Source: Bremerella sp. P1 (GTDB lineage: Bacteria > Planctomycetota > Planctomycetia > Pirellulales > Pirellulaceae). Taken from it: a stretch of 64,000 nt of DNA. The stretch is from positions 1,798,001-1,862,000 of the forward strand of contig NZ_CP118164.1 in assembly GCF_028748185.1 (NCBI RefSeq). The letters are read 5' to 3'. The position numbers and the translations under genes were made by a program. The notes under the pieces were generated by a model that searched no databases, was not told the DNA's origin, and saw nothing but the letters and a program-made list of their open reading frames with translations. The stretch's first letter is position 1, and each line of letters starts with the position of its first letter. This document shows positions 27,592-35,961 of the stretch, piece by piece.

Positions 27592-29178
27592 ATGGCGGAC
27601 GCCCTGGCTTCCGAGCCAACATCTTATTGGAAGTCTTTGTCACTCCAGCGTGGGGTCTTGCTCGCGGCTCTCATTCCACTGAGCATTTCGCTCGTTTTGC
27701 GATTTCTCATGATTGGTGGGCCGCCGTGCACCGATGAAGGTTCCTATGTGGCGATCGGAATGCACCGAGGCCTGCAAGCGCGTCCATTGGCCCCAGTTGG
27801 CCTATATCCACTGTTGGTCGTCCAGGGATTTGGTGTCTCGCCTGAAGCTCCCCTGTTTCGTCCACGTGTCGTCGATGCAATCGTAGCGGCCATCGGTGCC
27901 GGCCTGCTCGGTTTCTTTCTTTATCGCATGTCCAATGCCTGGATCGCGACGCTGGTCACCAGTGCGTATGTTGTTGTCGTCAATCAGTATGTCAACTTCG
28001 GCTTCCGAAATTCGATCACGGCCGCGACTGCCTTACTGCTGCTGTCGCTGATCTTGATCCAGTCGAAATCACTGCGGGCAATGTTTATCGCGGGACTGCT
28101 CATACCGTTTGTCGCGTTGCTGCGTGAACCGATGATCTTTGTGCCGATTCCCATACTCGCGTACGCGTTCGTCCAACAACGATGGCGCGGGGCGGCGTGG
28201 TGCCTGGCCGGCATGGTCATCGGAGGGCTGCTTGGCCTGAGCTTGCTACATTTCATTTCTGGCTCGGTGGGCGAGACGCTCATCGCATTCCAGAAGCAAG
28301 TCGGAGTCTTCAAGGTATTGCCCAGCAGTGGAGCCATGGTGACCCAGACCGCATTCCGATTCATTTCGGCTCAGTGGTGGTTTCTGATTCCCGCCGTCAT
28401 TGCTATTCCCCTGACGATCTACTACAAGCGTTTCGGGACTTTGATTGTTGCCGCTCTATTCCTGGCAATCATTGCACCGGAAGTATTCTCGAAGTGTCCG
28501 GTTATGTATCACTTCGCTCAGGGATGCCTCGCTTGCTCGCTTCTCATTGCTGTTGGTTTGTATCAAGCCCTAGAGCTATGGAAAAGCCAGAATGAAAATC
28601 GAATGCCACGTGTCGCACTAGGAATTGCAGCCGGACTGCTAACGCTGTCTGCCGCCTGGGGCATCTATCAGTCGACACACGGATATTCTGAAATGGCCCG
28701 CCAGTCGAGGCACTTTTATCCAATTATGGTCGATGGCAATTGGGACAATTCCTTGAAAGAAGAAGACTTCTATTTGCTGCTTGCCGACAAGCTTAGAACC
28801 AACGCGAATCCGGATGATCGCATGATCGTCAGTGGGCACTATTGGGTTCTGTATCCATTGACGAAGATGGAGCCCGCGGACCTAGAGTATCCGGAATTGA
28901 CCTTCGCGTCCCATGCCACCGAGGACGACTTCCAGGCTCTGTGCGAACGACTACGCTCGCAGCCTCCGGAGTTCTTCGTGGAAACCTATCGCGAAACTCA
29001 GGAAGCCAGGTTCCGCGACATCTGGCCTGAATTCGACGACCAATATGAAGTCATGTTAGACGTGCCTATCAATCCGGCCATCCGCTACGGTATCTTTGGT
29101 GGACGAATCTGGCAGAAGAAGAGCAGCAACGCCTCGATCAATGTCGCGGCAAAAGATGACGCCCTGCCTGCTCGCTGA
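27592..29178 (+). CDS. GT-C family glycosyltransferase (PMT/ArnT-like), polytopic membrane protein
   Basis: 528 aa, about 11 transmembrane helices and a soluble C-terminal third. The first extracytoplasmic loop carries the acidic pair D-E in PPCTDEGSYVAIG, the catalytic position in GT39/GT83 enzymes, which use polyprenyl-phosphate sugars. The ATG at 27592 has AAGG upstream. It ends the CDP-sugar cluster and is the natural user of a lipid-linked sugar made by the GT2 encoded at 22920. Acceptor unknown. Confidence 0.82.
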   Translation: MADALASEPTSYWKSLSLQRGVLLAALIPLSISLVLRFLMIGGPPCTDEGSYVAIGMHRGLQARPLAPVGLYPLLVVQGFGVSPEAPLFRPRVVDAIVAAIGAGLLGFFLYRMSNAWIATLVTSAYVVVVNQYVNFGFRNSITAATALLLLSLILIQSKSLRAMFIAGLLIPFVALLREPMIFVPIPILAYAFVQQRWRGAAWCLAGMVIGGLLGLSLLHFISGSVGETLIAFQKQVGVFKVLPSSGAMVTQTAFRFISAQWWFLIPAVIAIPLTIYYKRFGTLIVAALFLAIIAPEVFSKCPVMYHFAQGCLACSLLIAVGLYQALELWKSQNENRMPRVALGIAAGLLTLSAAWGIYQSTHGYSEMARQSRHFYPIMVDGNWDNSLKEEDFYLLLADKLRTNANPDDRMIVSGHYWVLYPLTKMEPADLEYPELTFASHATEDDFQALCERLRSQPPEFFVETYRETQEARFRDIWPEFDDQYEVMLDVPINPAIRYGIFGGRIWQKKSSNASINVAAKDDALPAR

Positions 29179-29235
29179 ACTGTTTCTATCACATCATAGG
29201 CGAGCGAAGTCGCAGGCAACTCTGCCGGACGTCAA

Positions 29236-29469
29236 TCACTGCGACTGGGAAGCCTGATATCGTTGGTACGCCGACGTGTTGCGAAGTCGCGCATCGTCTC
29301 GTGTATTGGTCCGGTATTGGACGTTATAATTCGGTCGCTGAGGCACTTTCCATTGTGGTCCTTTATTCTGATGAAGAACAAAGGACACTCCGAGAAGTAC
29401 GATAAGGAACCCTCCAACGAGGAACAATCGAATCGTGGCGAAGACATAAGAGTCACGTGGCATGGCCAT
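29236..29469 (-). CDS. Small single-TM protein, function unknown
   Basis: 77 aa. One transmembrane helix (about residues 11-32, FATIRLFLVGGFLIVLLGVSF) and a basic, Asn/Gln/Tyr-rich tail. ATG at 29469 has GAGGA 8 nt upstream; an upstream extension overlapping the neighbouring gene was rejected. It follows a PH-like membrane protein gene by 43 nt on the same strand. Confidence 0.55.
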   Translation of the reverse strand: MAMPRDSYVFATIRLFLVGGFLIVLLGVSFVLHQNKGPQWKVPQRPNYNVQYRTNTRDDARLRNTSAYQRYQASQSQ

Positions 29470-29512
29470 GGTAATATTCCTCGATCTTGGTGGTTGAAGT
29501 TTGTGTGATGTC

Positions 29513-29947
29513 TTATTCCTGAGGAAGCTCAAGGGCATCGGAGATCCACTTCAGGATGACCTCTTCCGAAGTATCCAGCCCGCTAATCTCCAGCTCCTTC
29601 TGCTCTCCGCTGATGAGCGAAAATCGCACGAAGTTGCGGATTCGCATTCCTTCGGTTTCCTGCACGACGGTGATCCGGCGAATCCCATCCCAAGGAATCG
29701 TCGAGCCACCGAGTCGCGAGCCAGAGATTCCACTTTGAGACAATTGCAACTGCACACGACTGTCTAAGGCTTGAAATGTCGCATAAAGGAAGGCACAAAC
29801 CGCAAACGCACCGAGCACCATCGCGTAAAAACCACCTGCGAAGACCGCGATGCCGGTCAAAATAACTGCCCCAGCAATTGTCCAGGCGACTTTGCCAGAA
29901 CTGCGATAACATTCGAGAGATGCACGTGGTTGAGCAGTGGCGAACAT
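29513..29947 (-). CDS. Small membrane protein with PH-like domain
   Basis: 144 aa. Two close transmembrane helices (about 20-60) precede a C-terminal beta-rich domain (VQLQLSQSGISGSRLGGSTIPWDGIRRITVVQ..., about 66-140) that looks like a bacterial PH-type fold ending in a helix. ATG at 29947 has GGGAG upstream. The gene is divergent from the ECF sigma gene (start 30071) with 123 nt between the starts, so both may share a control region. Confidence 0.65.
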   Translation of the reverse strand: MFATAQPRASLECYRSSGKVAWTIAGAVILTGIAVFAGGFYAMVLGAFAVCAFLYATFQALDSRVQLQLSQSGISGSRLGGSTIPWDGIRRITVVQETEGMRIRNFVRFSLISGEQKELEISGLDTSEEVILKWISDALELPQE

Positions 29948-30070
29948 GATGAATGACTCCCAAAAACACTTTTGTGGCGGTTGGCCTCTATAAGGGAATT
30001 CCCAACTTCTTAGTTGACCGGACACCTAAGTTGTGATTTTCTCAGAATTAGCAAACATGGGGGGATATGG

Positions 30071-30667
30071 ATGCAAGATGAGCAAAATTGGGATCGTTTG
30101 ATTGAAGGCCTACGAACAGGCGACAACGACGCATGTCGTGATTTCTGGACAAGTTACGGCCCCTTGCTGGAATCGGTGGCCCAGAAACAGCTTTCCACCC
30201 GACTGCAGCGGCGAGTGGGATCCGACGATATTGTGCAGTCCGCTTGTCGGACTTTCTTTCGGCGGGTGTCTGCGGGGCAATTTGATCTGCCCGACGCTGA
30301 CACCCTGTGGCGTTTGATTTGTTCGATTACCCTGACCAAAGCCCGCCGGGCAGCGCGAGACCATTCGCGCCAGAAACGGGGGATGAATCGCGAACAAGAC
30401 ATTTCCGCTGGCAATACCGATGGCAGCAATCCGGAAGGCCAACTTGCCTCTCCCGAATCGTCGCCACTGGATGCCGCCGAAATGGTCGACCAGATGCAGG
30501 CCCTCTTGTCGGGCTTGGGAGAGCAGGAATGCCAGATCCTCGATCTAAAGTTACAGCAATACACCAATGACGAAATCGCCGAACAACTGGGTTGCTCCGA
30601 ACGGACGGTCCGGCGAGTGATCAAACGCCTGCAGGACAAGTGGCTAACAATGGACGAGAGCAGCTAA
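30071..30667 (+). CDS. ECF-type RNA polymerase sigma factor (planctomycete kinase-linked group)
   Basis: 198 aa. Region 2: RVGSDDIVQSACRTFFRRV. Region 4 has a helix-turn-helix, YTNDEIAEQLGCSERTVRRVIKRL. Between them lies an extended linker (about 105-140). The ATG at 30071 is preceded by a run of six G; the open frame upstream is unlikely to be translated. The kinase gene starts 12 nt after its stop. In planctomycetes, ECF factors of this group are commonly encoded beside a large Ser/Thr kinase, and phosphorylation, not an anti-sigma factor, is thought to control them. Confidence 0.9.
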   Translation: MQDEQNWDRLIEGLRTGDNDACRDFWTSYGPLLESVAQKQLSTRLQRRVGSDDIVQSACRTFFRRVSAGQFDLPDADTLWRLICSITLTKARRAARDHSRQKRGMNREQDISAGNTDGSNPEGQLASPESSPLDAAEMVDQMQALLSGLGEQECQILDLKLQQYTNDEIAEQLGCSERTVRRVIKRLQDKWLTMDESS

Positions 30668-30679
30668 AGCAAATTCACC

Positions 30680-33600
30680 ATGTCCGGAGACATTCATGAC
30701 GATCTGATCCAGCAGTTTGAGGTAGCCTGGAGCACCGAGGTTCCTCAAATCGAAGCCTATCTCCCTTCGGCCAATGACTCCGCGTTTGAAGGCACGCTGA
30801 AAGAACTGGTCATCATCGATATGGAGTTTCGCTGGAAAAGGACCTCGACCGGAAAACAACCCGCCGGCGATCCCCTTTTGCTAGATGCCTATTTAGAGCG
30901 CTTTCCGCAATTGAAAGCCGAGCCAGCCCTCAGTGAACTGGCCGAAGAAGAATTCGTCATTCGCCGCAAGTATGGGGACCGTCCCGATGTCACGCATTAC
31001 CAAGGCGTTTACCCGGAGATGAGGACGCGGCTGCGCGAACTGGGCGAAGAGCACGAACTTCCGACGCCTGATCCCATTTCAACTTCTCCACCTCATCATT
31101 CAAATGCCCTTCCCCAAATCGCGCATTACAAGGTGCTAAAAGAAATCGGGGAAGGTGGAATGGGCTCGGTTTATCTGGCCAAGCAGGAAGAACCGATTCG
31201 TCGTTATGTCGCCCTTAAGCTAATCCGCTCTGGTCTCGACTCGAAGGAAGTGATCGCCCGATTCGAAGCGGAACGCCAAGCCCTGGCGATCATGGAGCAT
31301 CCAAACATTGCTCGGATCTACGAAGGAGGGACGACCGCGACCGGCCAGCCTTTCTTCGCGATGGAATATGTCGATGGCATTCCCCTAAATCGTTACTGCG
31401 AACAGTATCGCCTAACCGTTCGCGAACGCCTGGAACTCTTTCTCGAAATCTGCTCCGCAATTGCGCACGCCCATCAGAAGGGAATTCTGCACCGCGACCT
31501 GAAGCCATCCAACGTGCTTGTCATGCACGAAGCAGGACACCACATTCCGAAAGTGATTGATTTTGGACTTGCCAAGGCACTTGATAGCCAAGACGTACTG
31601 ACGGATGCCACGGTCCATACGCGGGCAGGGCAAGTGCTGGGAACGCTCAAATACATGAGCCCGGAACAGGCTTCGACCACCAAGCACGATATCGATACGC
31701 GGACGGATGTGTATGCGTTAGGAATCATGCTGTACGAACTATTGACGGGGCAAACGCCACTTGAGCGTAACGATTTAAACGATCGGGGCATGCTTTCCGT
31801 ACTGGAAATGATTCGCGACCTGGAACCAAAACGGCCAAGCGTACGCCTCCTGGAACAGGACACGAACTCCGATACTGTGTCGGCTGAACGGCGGATCAGT
31901 GTTGGTTCCTTGCATCAGATGCTGCAAGGCGATCTCGACTGGGTCGTGATGAAAGCGATTGAGAAGGAGCGAGAACGTCGCTATGAATCAGTCAGCGAGT
32001 TCGCGGCCGACATATCGAGATTTCTCAGCGACGAACCCGTTTCGGCTCGACCGCCATCGACGTCGTATCGGCTGCAGAAGTTTGCCAAGAAGAATCGCGT
32101 GCTGGTTGTTTCGGGCGTGTTGATGCTACTGCTGTTGATAACCGGTGTGGGCGCAACCGTATGGCAAGCAGTTCGCGCCACGAACGCCGAACGCGCAGCG
32201 AAAGTACAGGAAAGCATTGCGATCGAGAAAGCGGACGAAGCGAAACGCCGCCAGAAAGAGGCGGAAGAAGCCCGCGACAACGCCAAAGCAGCTGCCCATC
32301 GAGCCGAATCGGTTCTCGAATTATTCGTCGATTCCTTTGATTCGGCCAACCCGGCCGCTACAGGCGTCGCCAGTCAGTCAGCTCTCGATGTGCTGATTGC
32401 CGCGGAAACGAAACTGGATGAACGCCTTAAAGAAGATCCGCAAAGCCGCGTGAAGCTGCTCACTGCATTGGCCGAGTCATATCGCGGACTGGGGGACTAC
32501 GTGCGATCGGAGAACGCTGCTCAGAAGGCCGTCGAGACAAGCGAGTTGTACTTGGACCCCGACGCACTTGACGCAGACAAGGCGAACCTGGCGTTGATGT
32601 GGGCCTGGGGACATCTCAACAAAATCGACGAAGCGATTCAGCTCGGCAACCAGCGCATCGCACGCCTGAAGAAACAACAAGACAGCCTCGACAAACAGCT
32701 TCAGTTAGTTGCCCTACAACATATCACCGGGGTATGCCTTGATCACGTTGCACGGCATGACGAAGCCATCCCGATGCTGCAGGAAAGTTTCGACAAGCGC
32801 GTCGAGTTACTTGGGAAGTCGGACACCAGAACGGTTTCTTCAATGAGCGCCCTCGGAAGTGCGATGTCGGCCGCTGGAAGACTGGATGAGGGCACGAAAC
32901 TCCTGGAAGAGGCACAGCAGGTCGTCCAAGAACATTTCGACGAAGCCGACTACATTCGGTATGTCGTTTGGCGACACCTGGCCCTTAGTTACCAAAGGCA
33001 AAAGAAGTATGAGAAGGCCGGAACGATTCTGGAAGCGTTGTATAGGCGTGCGAAGGAATCGCTGGGGTTAAATCACCCAGACTCTTATGCGATCGGGAGA
33101 AATCTCCGCGAGGTCTACCTGGAAGATGGACGAACGTACGAAGTCATCAACTTGCAGAAGCACATTAGCGACAATCTCAAGAGCTACTCGTATTGGGAAG
33201 CGGCGGCATACGAATACGAATACCTCTTGACCCTACAGATTCAGACCTTTGGCGAGAATCATCACGAGACGATAGCGACACTGGGCAAGCTTGCCGAGTG
33301 CTACTATGCCCAAGGCATGTATGACAAGGCGATCGAACTGGGAGAACGGAATATCGCAGGTTGCATCAAAATTCATGGAAAGGATGCGCTGCAGACCCAG
33401 CTTGCCCGCTCTTATCTTGCGTATGCCTGTGAAGCGTCCAACCGGCCAGAACGTGCCGTGGAACTCCTAGAAGCCTACATTGAGAACGCCGAGTTGCAGA
33501 ACGAAGCGACGCGTTTTGAAGTGCTGCAGGTGGTCGATCGACTGATTCCCGATCTCTTGTGGATCAAGGACGGCACCCGCTCCAAACGCTATCTGACCTA

Positions 33601-34039
33601 TCGTCTGGAATTGACGCCCGTTACCAATATGCAAAGTCGATTTGAATTTAATCGGACCATGGCGGATATGGCTTCGTCATCCATCGAAAGCGAACTCTAC
33701 TCGTTGGCAATGGGACAAATCGCCATCGTCTTGTTCTCAAGCAAGATCAACCCAGAGGACCTGGCACGCTGCAAGATCATGTATGCCCTGTGTCAGGCAG
33801 AACTGAATACCTTGAACGAAGCAACTGAGAAAGAGGCGGTCGATTCCTACGATCGCCTGGTCGAACTTACTCCAGGGCTACCAGTGAATCGCCAGTGGTA
33901 TGCCCAACGAGCTTGCGAAAGACTGATTCAGGCTTATGAAACGGACGAGCGAGCGGCAGATGCCGAACATTGGAAAGAACAGCTTGCCACATTAATTACC
34001 GAAAAAACAGGCAAATCGCCCCCCTCAGCGCCCGAATGA
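30680..34039 (+). CDS. Ser/Thr protein kinase with transmembrane helix and TPR sensor region
   Basis: 1119 aa. Residues 1-145 form a helical N-terminal region common in planctomycete sigma-linked kinases. The kinase domain (about 147-455) is complete: GEGGMGSVYLA glycine loop, ALK lysine, HRDLKPSN catalytic loop (about 271-278), DFG (about 294) and an SPEQA-type activation segment. A single transmembrane helix (about 473-497) and a charged coiled coil (500-545) precede repeated helical pairs up to the C-terminus that read as TPR units. The topology puts the kinase in the cytoplasm and the TPR region outside. Translational proximity (12 nt) to the ECF gene makes that factor the probable target. 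Confidence 0.93.
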   Translation: MSGDIHDDLIQQFEVAWSTEVPQIEAYLPSANDSAFEGTLKELVIIDMEFRWKRTSTGKQPAGDPLLLDAYLERFPQLKAEPALSELAEEEFVIRRKYGDRPDVTHYQGVYPEMRTRLRELGEEHELPTPDPISTSPPHHSNALPQIAHYKVLKEIGEGGMGSVYLAKQEEPIRRYVALKLIRSGLDSKEVIARFEAERQALAIMEHPNIARIYEGGTTATGQPFFAMEYVDGIPLNRYCEQYRLTVRERLELFLEICSAIAHAHQKGILHRDLKPSNVLVMHEAGHHIPKVIDFGLAKALDSQDVLTDATVHTRAGQVLGTLKYMSPEQASTTKHDIDTRTDVYALGIMLYELLTGQTPLERNDLNDRGMLSVLEMIRDLEPKRPSVRLLEQDTNSDTVSAERRISVGSLHQMLQGDLDWVVMKAIEKERERRYESVSEFAADISRFLSDEPVSARPPSTSYRLQKFAKKNRVLVVSGVLMLLLLITGVGATVWQAVRATNAERAAKVQESIAIEKADEAKRRQKEAEEARDNAKAAAHRAESVLELFVDSFDSANPAATGVASQSALDVLIAAETKLDERLKEDPQSRVKLLTALAESYRGLGDYVRSENAAQKAVETSELYLDPDALDADKANLALMWAWGHLNKIDEAIQLGNQRIARLKKQQDSLDKQLQLVALQHITGVCLDHVARHDEAIPMLQESFDKRVELLGKSDTRTVSSMSALGSAMSAAGRLDEGTKLLEEAQQVVQEHFDEADYIRYVVWRHLALSYQRQKKYEKAGTILEALYRRAKESLGLNHPDSYAIGRNLREVYLEDGRTYEVINLQKHISDNLKSYSYWEAAAYEYEYLLTLQIQTFGENHHETIATLGKLAECYYAQGMYDKAIELGERNIAGCIKIHGKDALQTQLARSYLAYACEASNRPERAVELLEAYIENAELQNEATRFEVLQVVDRLIPDLLWIKDGTRSKRYLTYRLELTPVTNMQSRFEFNRTMADMASSSIESELYSLAMGQIAIVLFSSKINPEDLARCKIMYALCQAELNTLNEATEKEAVDSYDRLVELTPGLPVNRQWYAQRACERLIQAYETDERAADAEHWKEQLATLITEKTGKSPPSAPE

Positions 34040-34144
34040 TTCCCCTCCCAGATTTTTCTCAGATTCCTTGTCCGGATATCTCGCCCCTTGGCAATCTCCC
34101 TAGTGAAACCACAAATCACTACGAAATTCACACAGGGGAAAACA

Positions 34145-34765
34145 ATGAAAACGCAAGCAATCATTCTAGGACTTGTCATGGCCATCAGCCTATCCAGCTC
34201 GGCCATGGCACAGAATCTACTGACGCTTCCGCCCAAGCACGTCAAGCAAGACAAGTACGATTGGTTCACCTCGTACGAAATCAAGTTCAGCAATATCTTT
34301 CCGGCGGAAGCCGAAAAGATTCGCCAGATTATGAAAGACCGCGTTCGCGAAGAACTGGGTGATATCGCCCAGCTCAAGCGGCGGGGACAGACGGCCGAAG
34401 CCCAGGACAGGCTAACTCGTCTCCATCGCAAGGTTCAGTCGTGGAAAAACGAGGTCAATGCGAAGTATCCCAAGACCACGATCACTGTGTGGGGGGACGC
34501 GGTCAAATCGGATATGAAGACTGCGCTCGAATTCCTGAAACGAGGCAAGTACAAGCCGGGGCAGCACCTTCACGTCTATCTCGTCGATGGACATCTGCGT
34601 ATCAGGCACACCAAACCGAGCGAGTACGACAAACCACTGGCAAAGAATCCGTCGCCTCAACCAGTCAAGCCGGTTCGACCGATTAAGCCCGGCGGAGACC
34701 TCACCGGTGAAGAGCCCAACGACATCTGGGATCAGTGGCGAAAAGACTTGATCGGTGACCCATAA
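34145..34765 (+). CDS. Secreted protein of unknown function
   Basis: 206 aa. Signal peptide about 1-22 (...SSAMAQ). A central charged helical region (about 45-110) and a Pro/Lys-rich low-complexity stretch (PQPVKPVRPIKPG, about 177-190) are visible. No enzyme motif. ATG at 34145 has AGGGGA upstream. It lies 105 nt downstream of the kinase gene and ends in a strong terminator, so it may be read through from the ECF-kinase promoter. Confidence 0.7.
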   Translation: MKTQAIILGLVMAISLSSSAMAQNLLTLPPKHVKQDKYDWFTSYEIKFSNIFPAEAEKIRQIMKDRVREELGDIAQLKRRGQTAEAQDRLTRLHRKVQSWKNEVNAKYPKTTITVWGDAVKSDMKTALEFLKRGKYKPGQHLHVYLVDGHLRIRHTKPSEYDKPLAKNPSPQPVKPVRPIKPGGDLTGEEPNDIWDQWRKDLIGDP

Positions 34766-34788
34766 GAGACACAACAGCAACCATCCTG

Positions 34789-34823
34789 AGCCCTCCTGTT
34801 CACACGAGCAGGAGGGCTTTTTT
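34789..34823 (+). terminator. Strong intrinsic terminator
   Basis: Perfect 10-bp GC-rich stem agccctcctg (34789-34798) / caggagggct (34809-34818), 10-nt loop, directly followed by six T. It closes the ECF-kinase-secreted protein group. Confidence 0.9.
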
Positions 34824-34950
34824 CGTTTTGCCATTTAGTAGAAGAACCCAATCACAGATTTTCAAGAAAGTCTGTCCGGAAGTTGCCAGCATCGGGAATC
34901 TTCTGGTGTACGACAAGTCAAACAGTTCAACACACTCGGGGGAACGAATC

Positions 34951-35499
34951 ATGTCACCTTTTACAAAACAACGGATCGTGGCCTTGGCCTTCGCTTTTGG
35001 AATCAGCAGTGCAGTTGCTCTGCATGCGGGCGAGCTCAGTGGTCGCTATCGTGTCCACGGTGGAAAACAGGAAATCAGGATCGAGGAAACCGACGCATAT
35101 CACTTCAACGTCTACGTCAGTAACAGCGCGGGCGGAAAGGCGGTCAGCACAATGAAACACGTCCCGGTACAATTCCGCTTGAACACGGGTCACGTTTTTA
35201 CCCGCATGGAATATGAGGGGACGTACACGACCTACTTACCGGATGGGCGTATCCAACGCGGTCCAACGACCATGAAGCCGGTTCATGGCCAGCTGGACAC
35301 CTATGAAATCGTTACGTATGTCGACCAGGGAGATCGAATCGTGCTGCAGAATACGTCTACGGTCTCCAAGATCTCCCCCAAATTTCCGCCAGCTCCGGAC
35401 TGGTATAAAGAGGAAGAGAACACTCCGATTAATAACAAGATCGACCGCCTGGAAACGGATATCGAAAGCGAACTGGAGTCGATGCTTAACGACTTTTAA
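34951..35499 (+). CDS. Secreted protein of unknown function
   Basis: 182 aa. Signal peptide about 1-25 (...VALHAG). The mature part begins with ELSGRYRVHGGKQEIRIEET and is mainly beta-stranded, with a short charged helix at the C-terminus (KIDRLETDIESELESML). It looks like a small lipocalin-like or META-like barrel but I cannot assign a family. GGGGGAA precedes the ATG at 34951. It has its own promoter space after the terminator at 34789. Confidence 0.65.
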   Translation: MSPFTKQRIVALAFAFGISSAVALHAGELSGRYRVHGGKQEIRIEETDAYHFNVYVSNSAGGKAVSTMKHVPVQFRLNTGHVFTRMEYEGTYTTYLPDGRIQRGPTTMKPVHGQLDTYEIVTYVDQGDRIVLQNTSTVSKISPKFPPAPDWYKEEENTPINNKIDRLETDIESELESMLNDF

Positions 35500-35961
35500 A
35501 GGTTCAAGACAGCCACCTGGCAGCGTCAACCAAAAAAGCGAATCACTTGCCCAATCTACGCCGCGGTGATTCGTGAAAAGTTGATCGAGTGCTAGCATGA
35601 CACCAATCTGCCGGTCTTGCAGATTGGTGTTGGGAATCAAAGAATCGATCATGTTCGGATAACCGCTAACTTATCGAATGACTTTGTTCGCGGTGAAAAC
35701 CAGATTCCCAAGAGATCGTTGTTCTGGAGGGGTACCACACTTCACCCGAAAAATCTCGAATGTCCGTCCTCCCATTTTAGACATCTGAAGGCGACTTACC
35801 TTTCAAAACAGGTCTAACCACCCCTTCATTTTGTGAGATCGTAATTCAATTCTCTATTGATTTGGACCGCACTTTAACGCTAAACCGATAGGGAAAATTT
35901 TTTCCGTAGAGGGTTTCAAGAGGAAACCTCGGTGCGCAAACAAGAGGTTTTCTAGTCATCA
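35500..35961. other. Intergenic region before the second glycan cluster
   Basis: About 460 nt with no credible gene. It contains the hairpin at 35600-35630 and A/T-rich stretches near 35890-35910, and should hold the promoter of the gene at 35962. Confidence 0.5.
35600..35630. promoter_or_regulatory. Intergenic 12-bp hairpin
   Basis: Perfect inverted repeat acaccaatctgc (35600-35611) / gcagattggtgt (35619-35630) with a 7-nt loop. No T-tract on either side, so a factor-independent terminator is doubtful. It lies 100 nt past the end of the secreted-protein gene. Confidence 0.45.
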
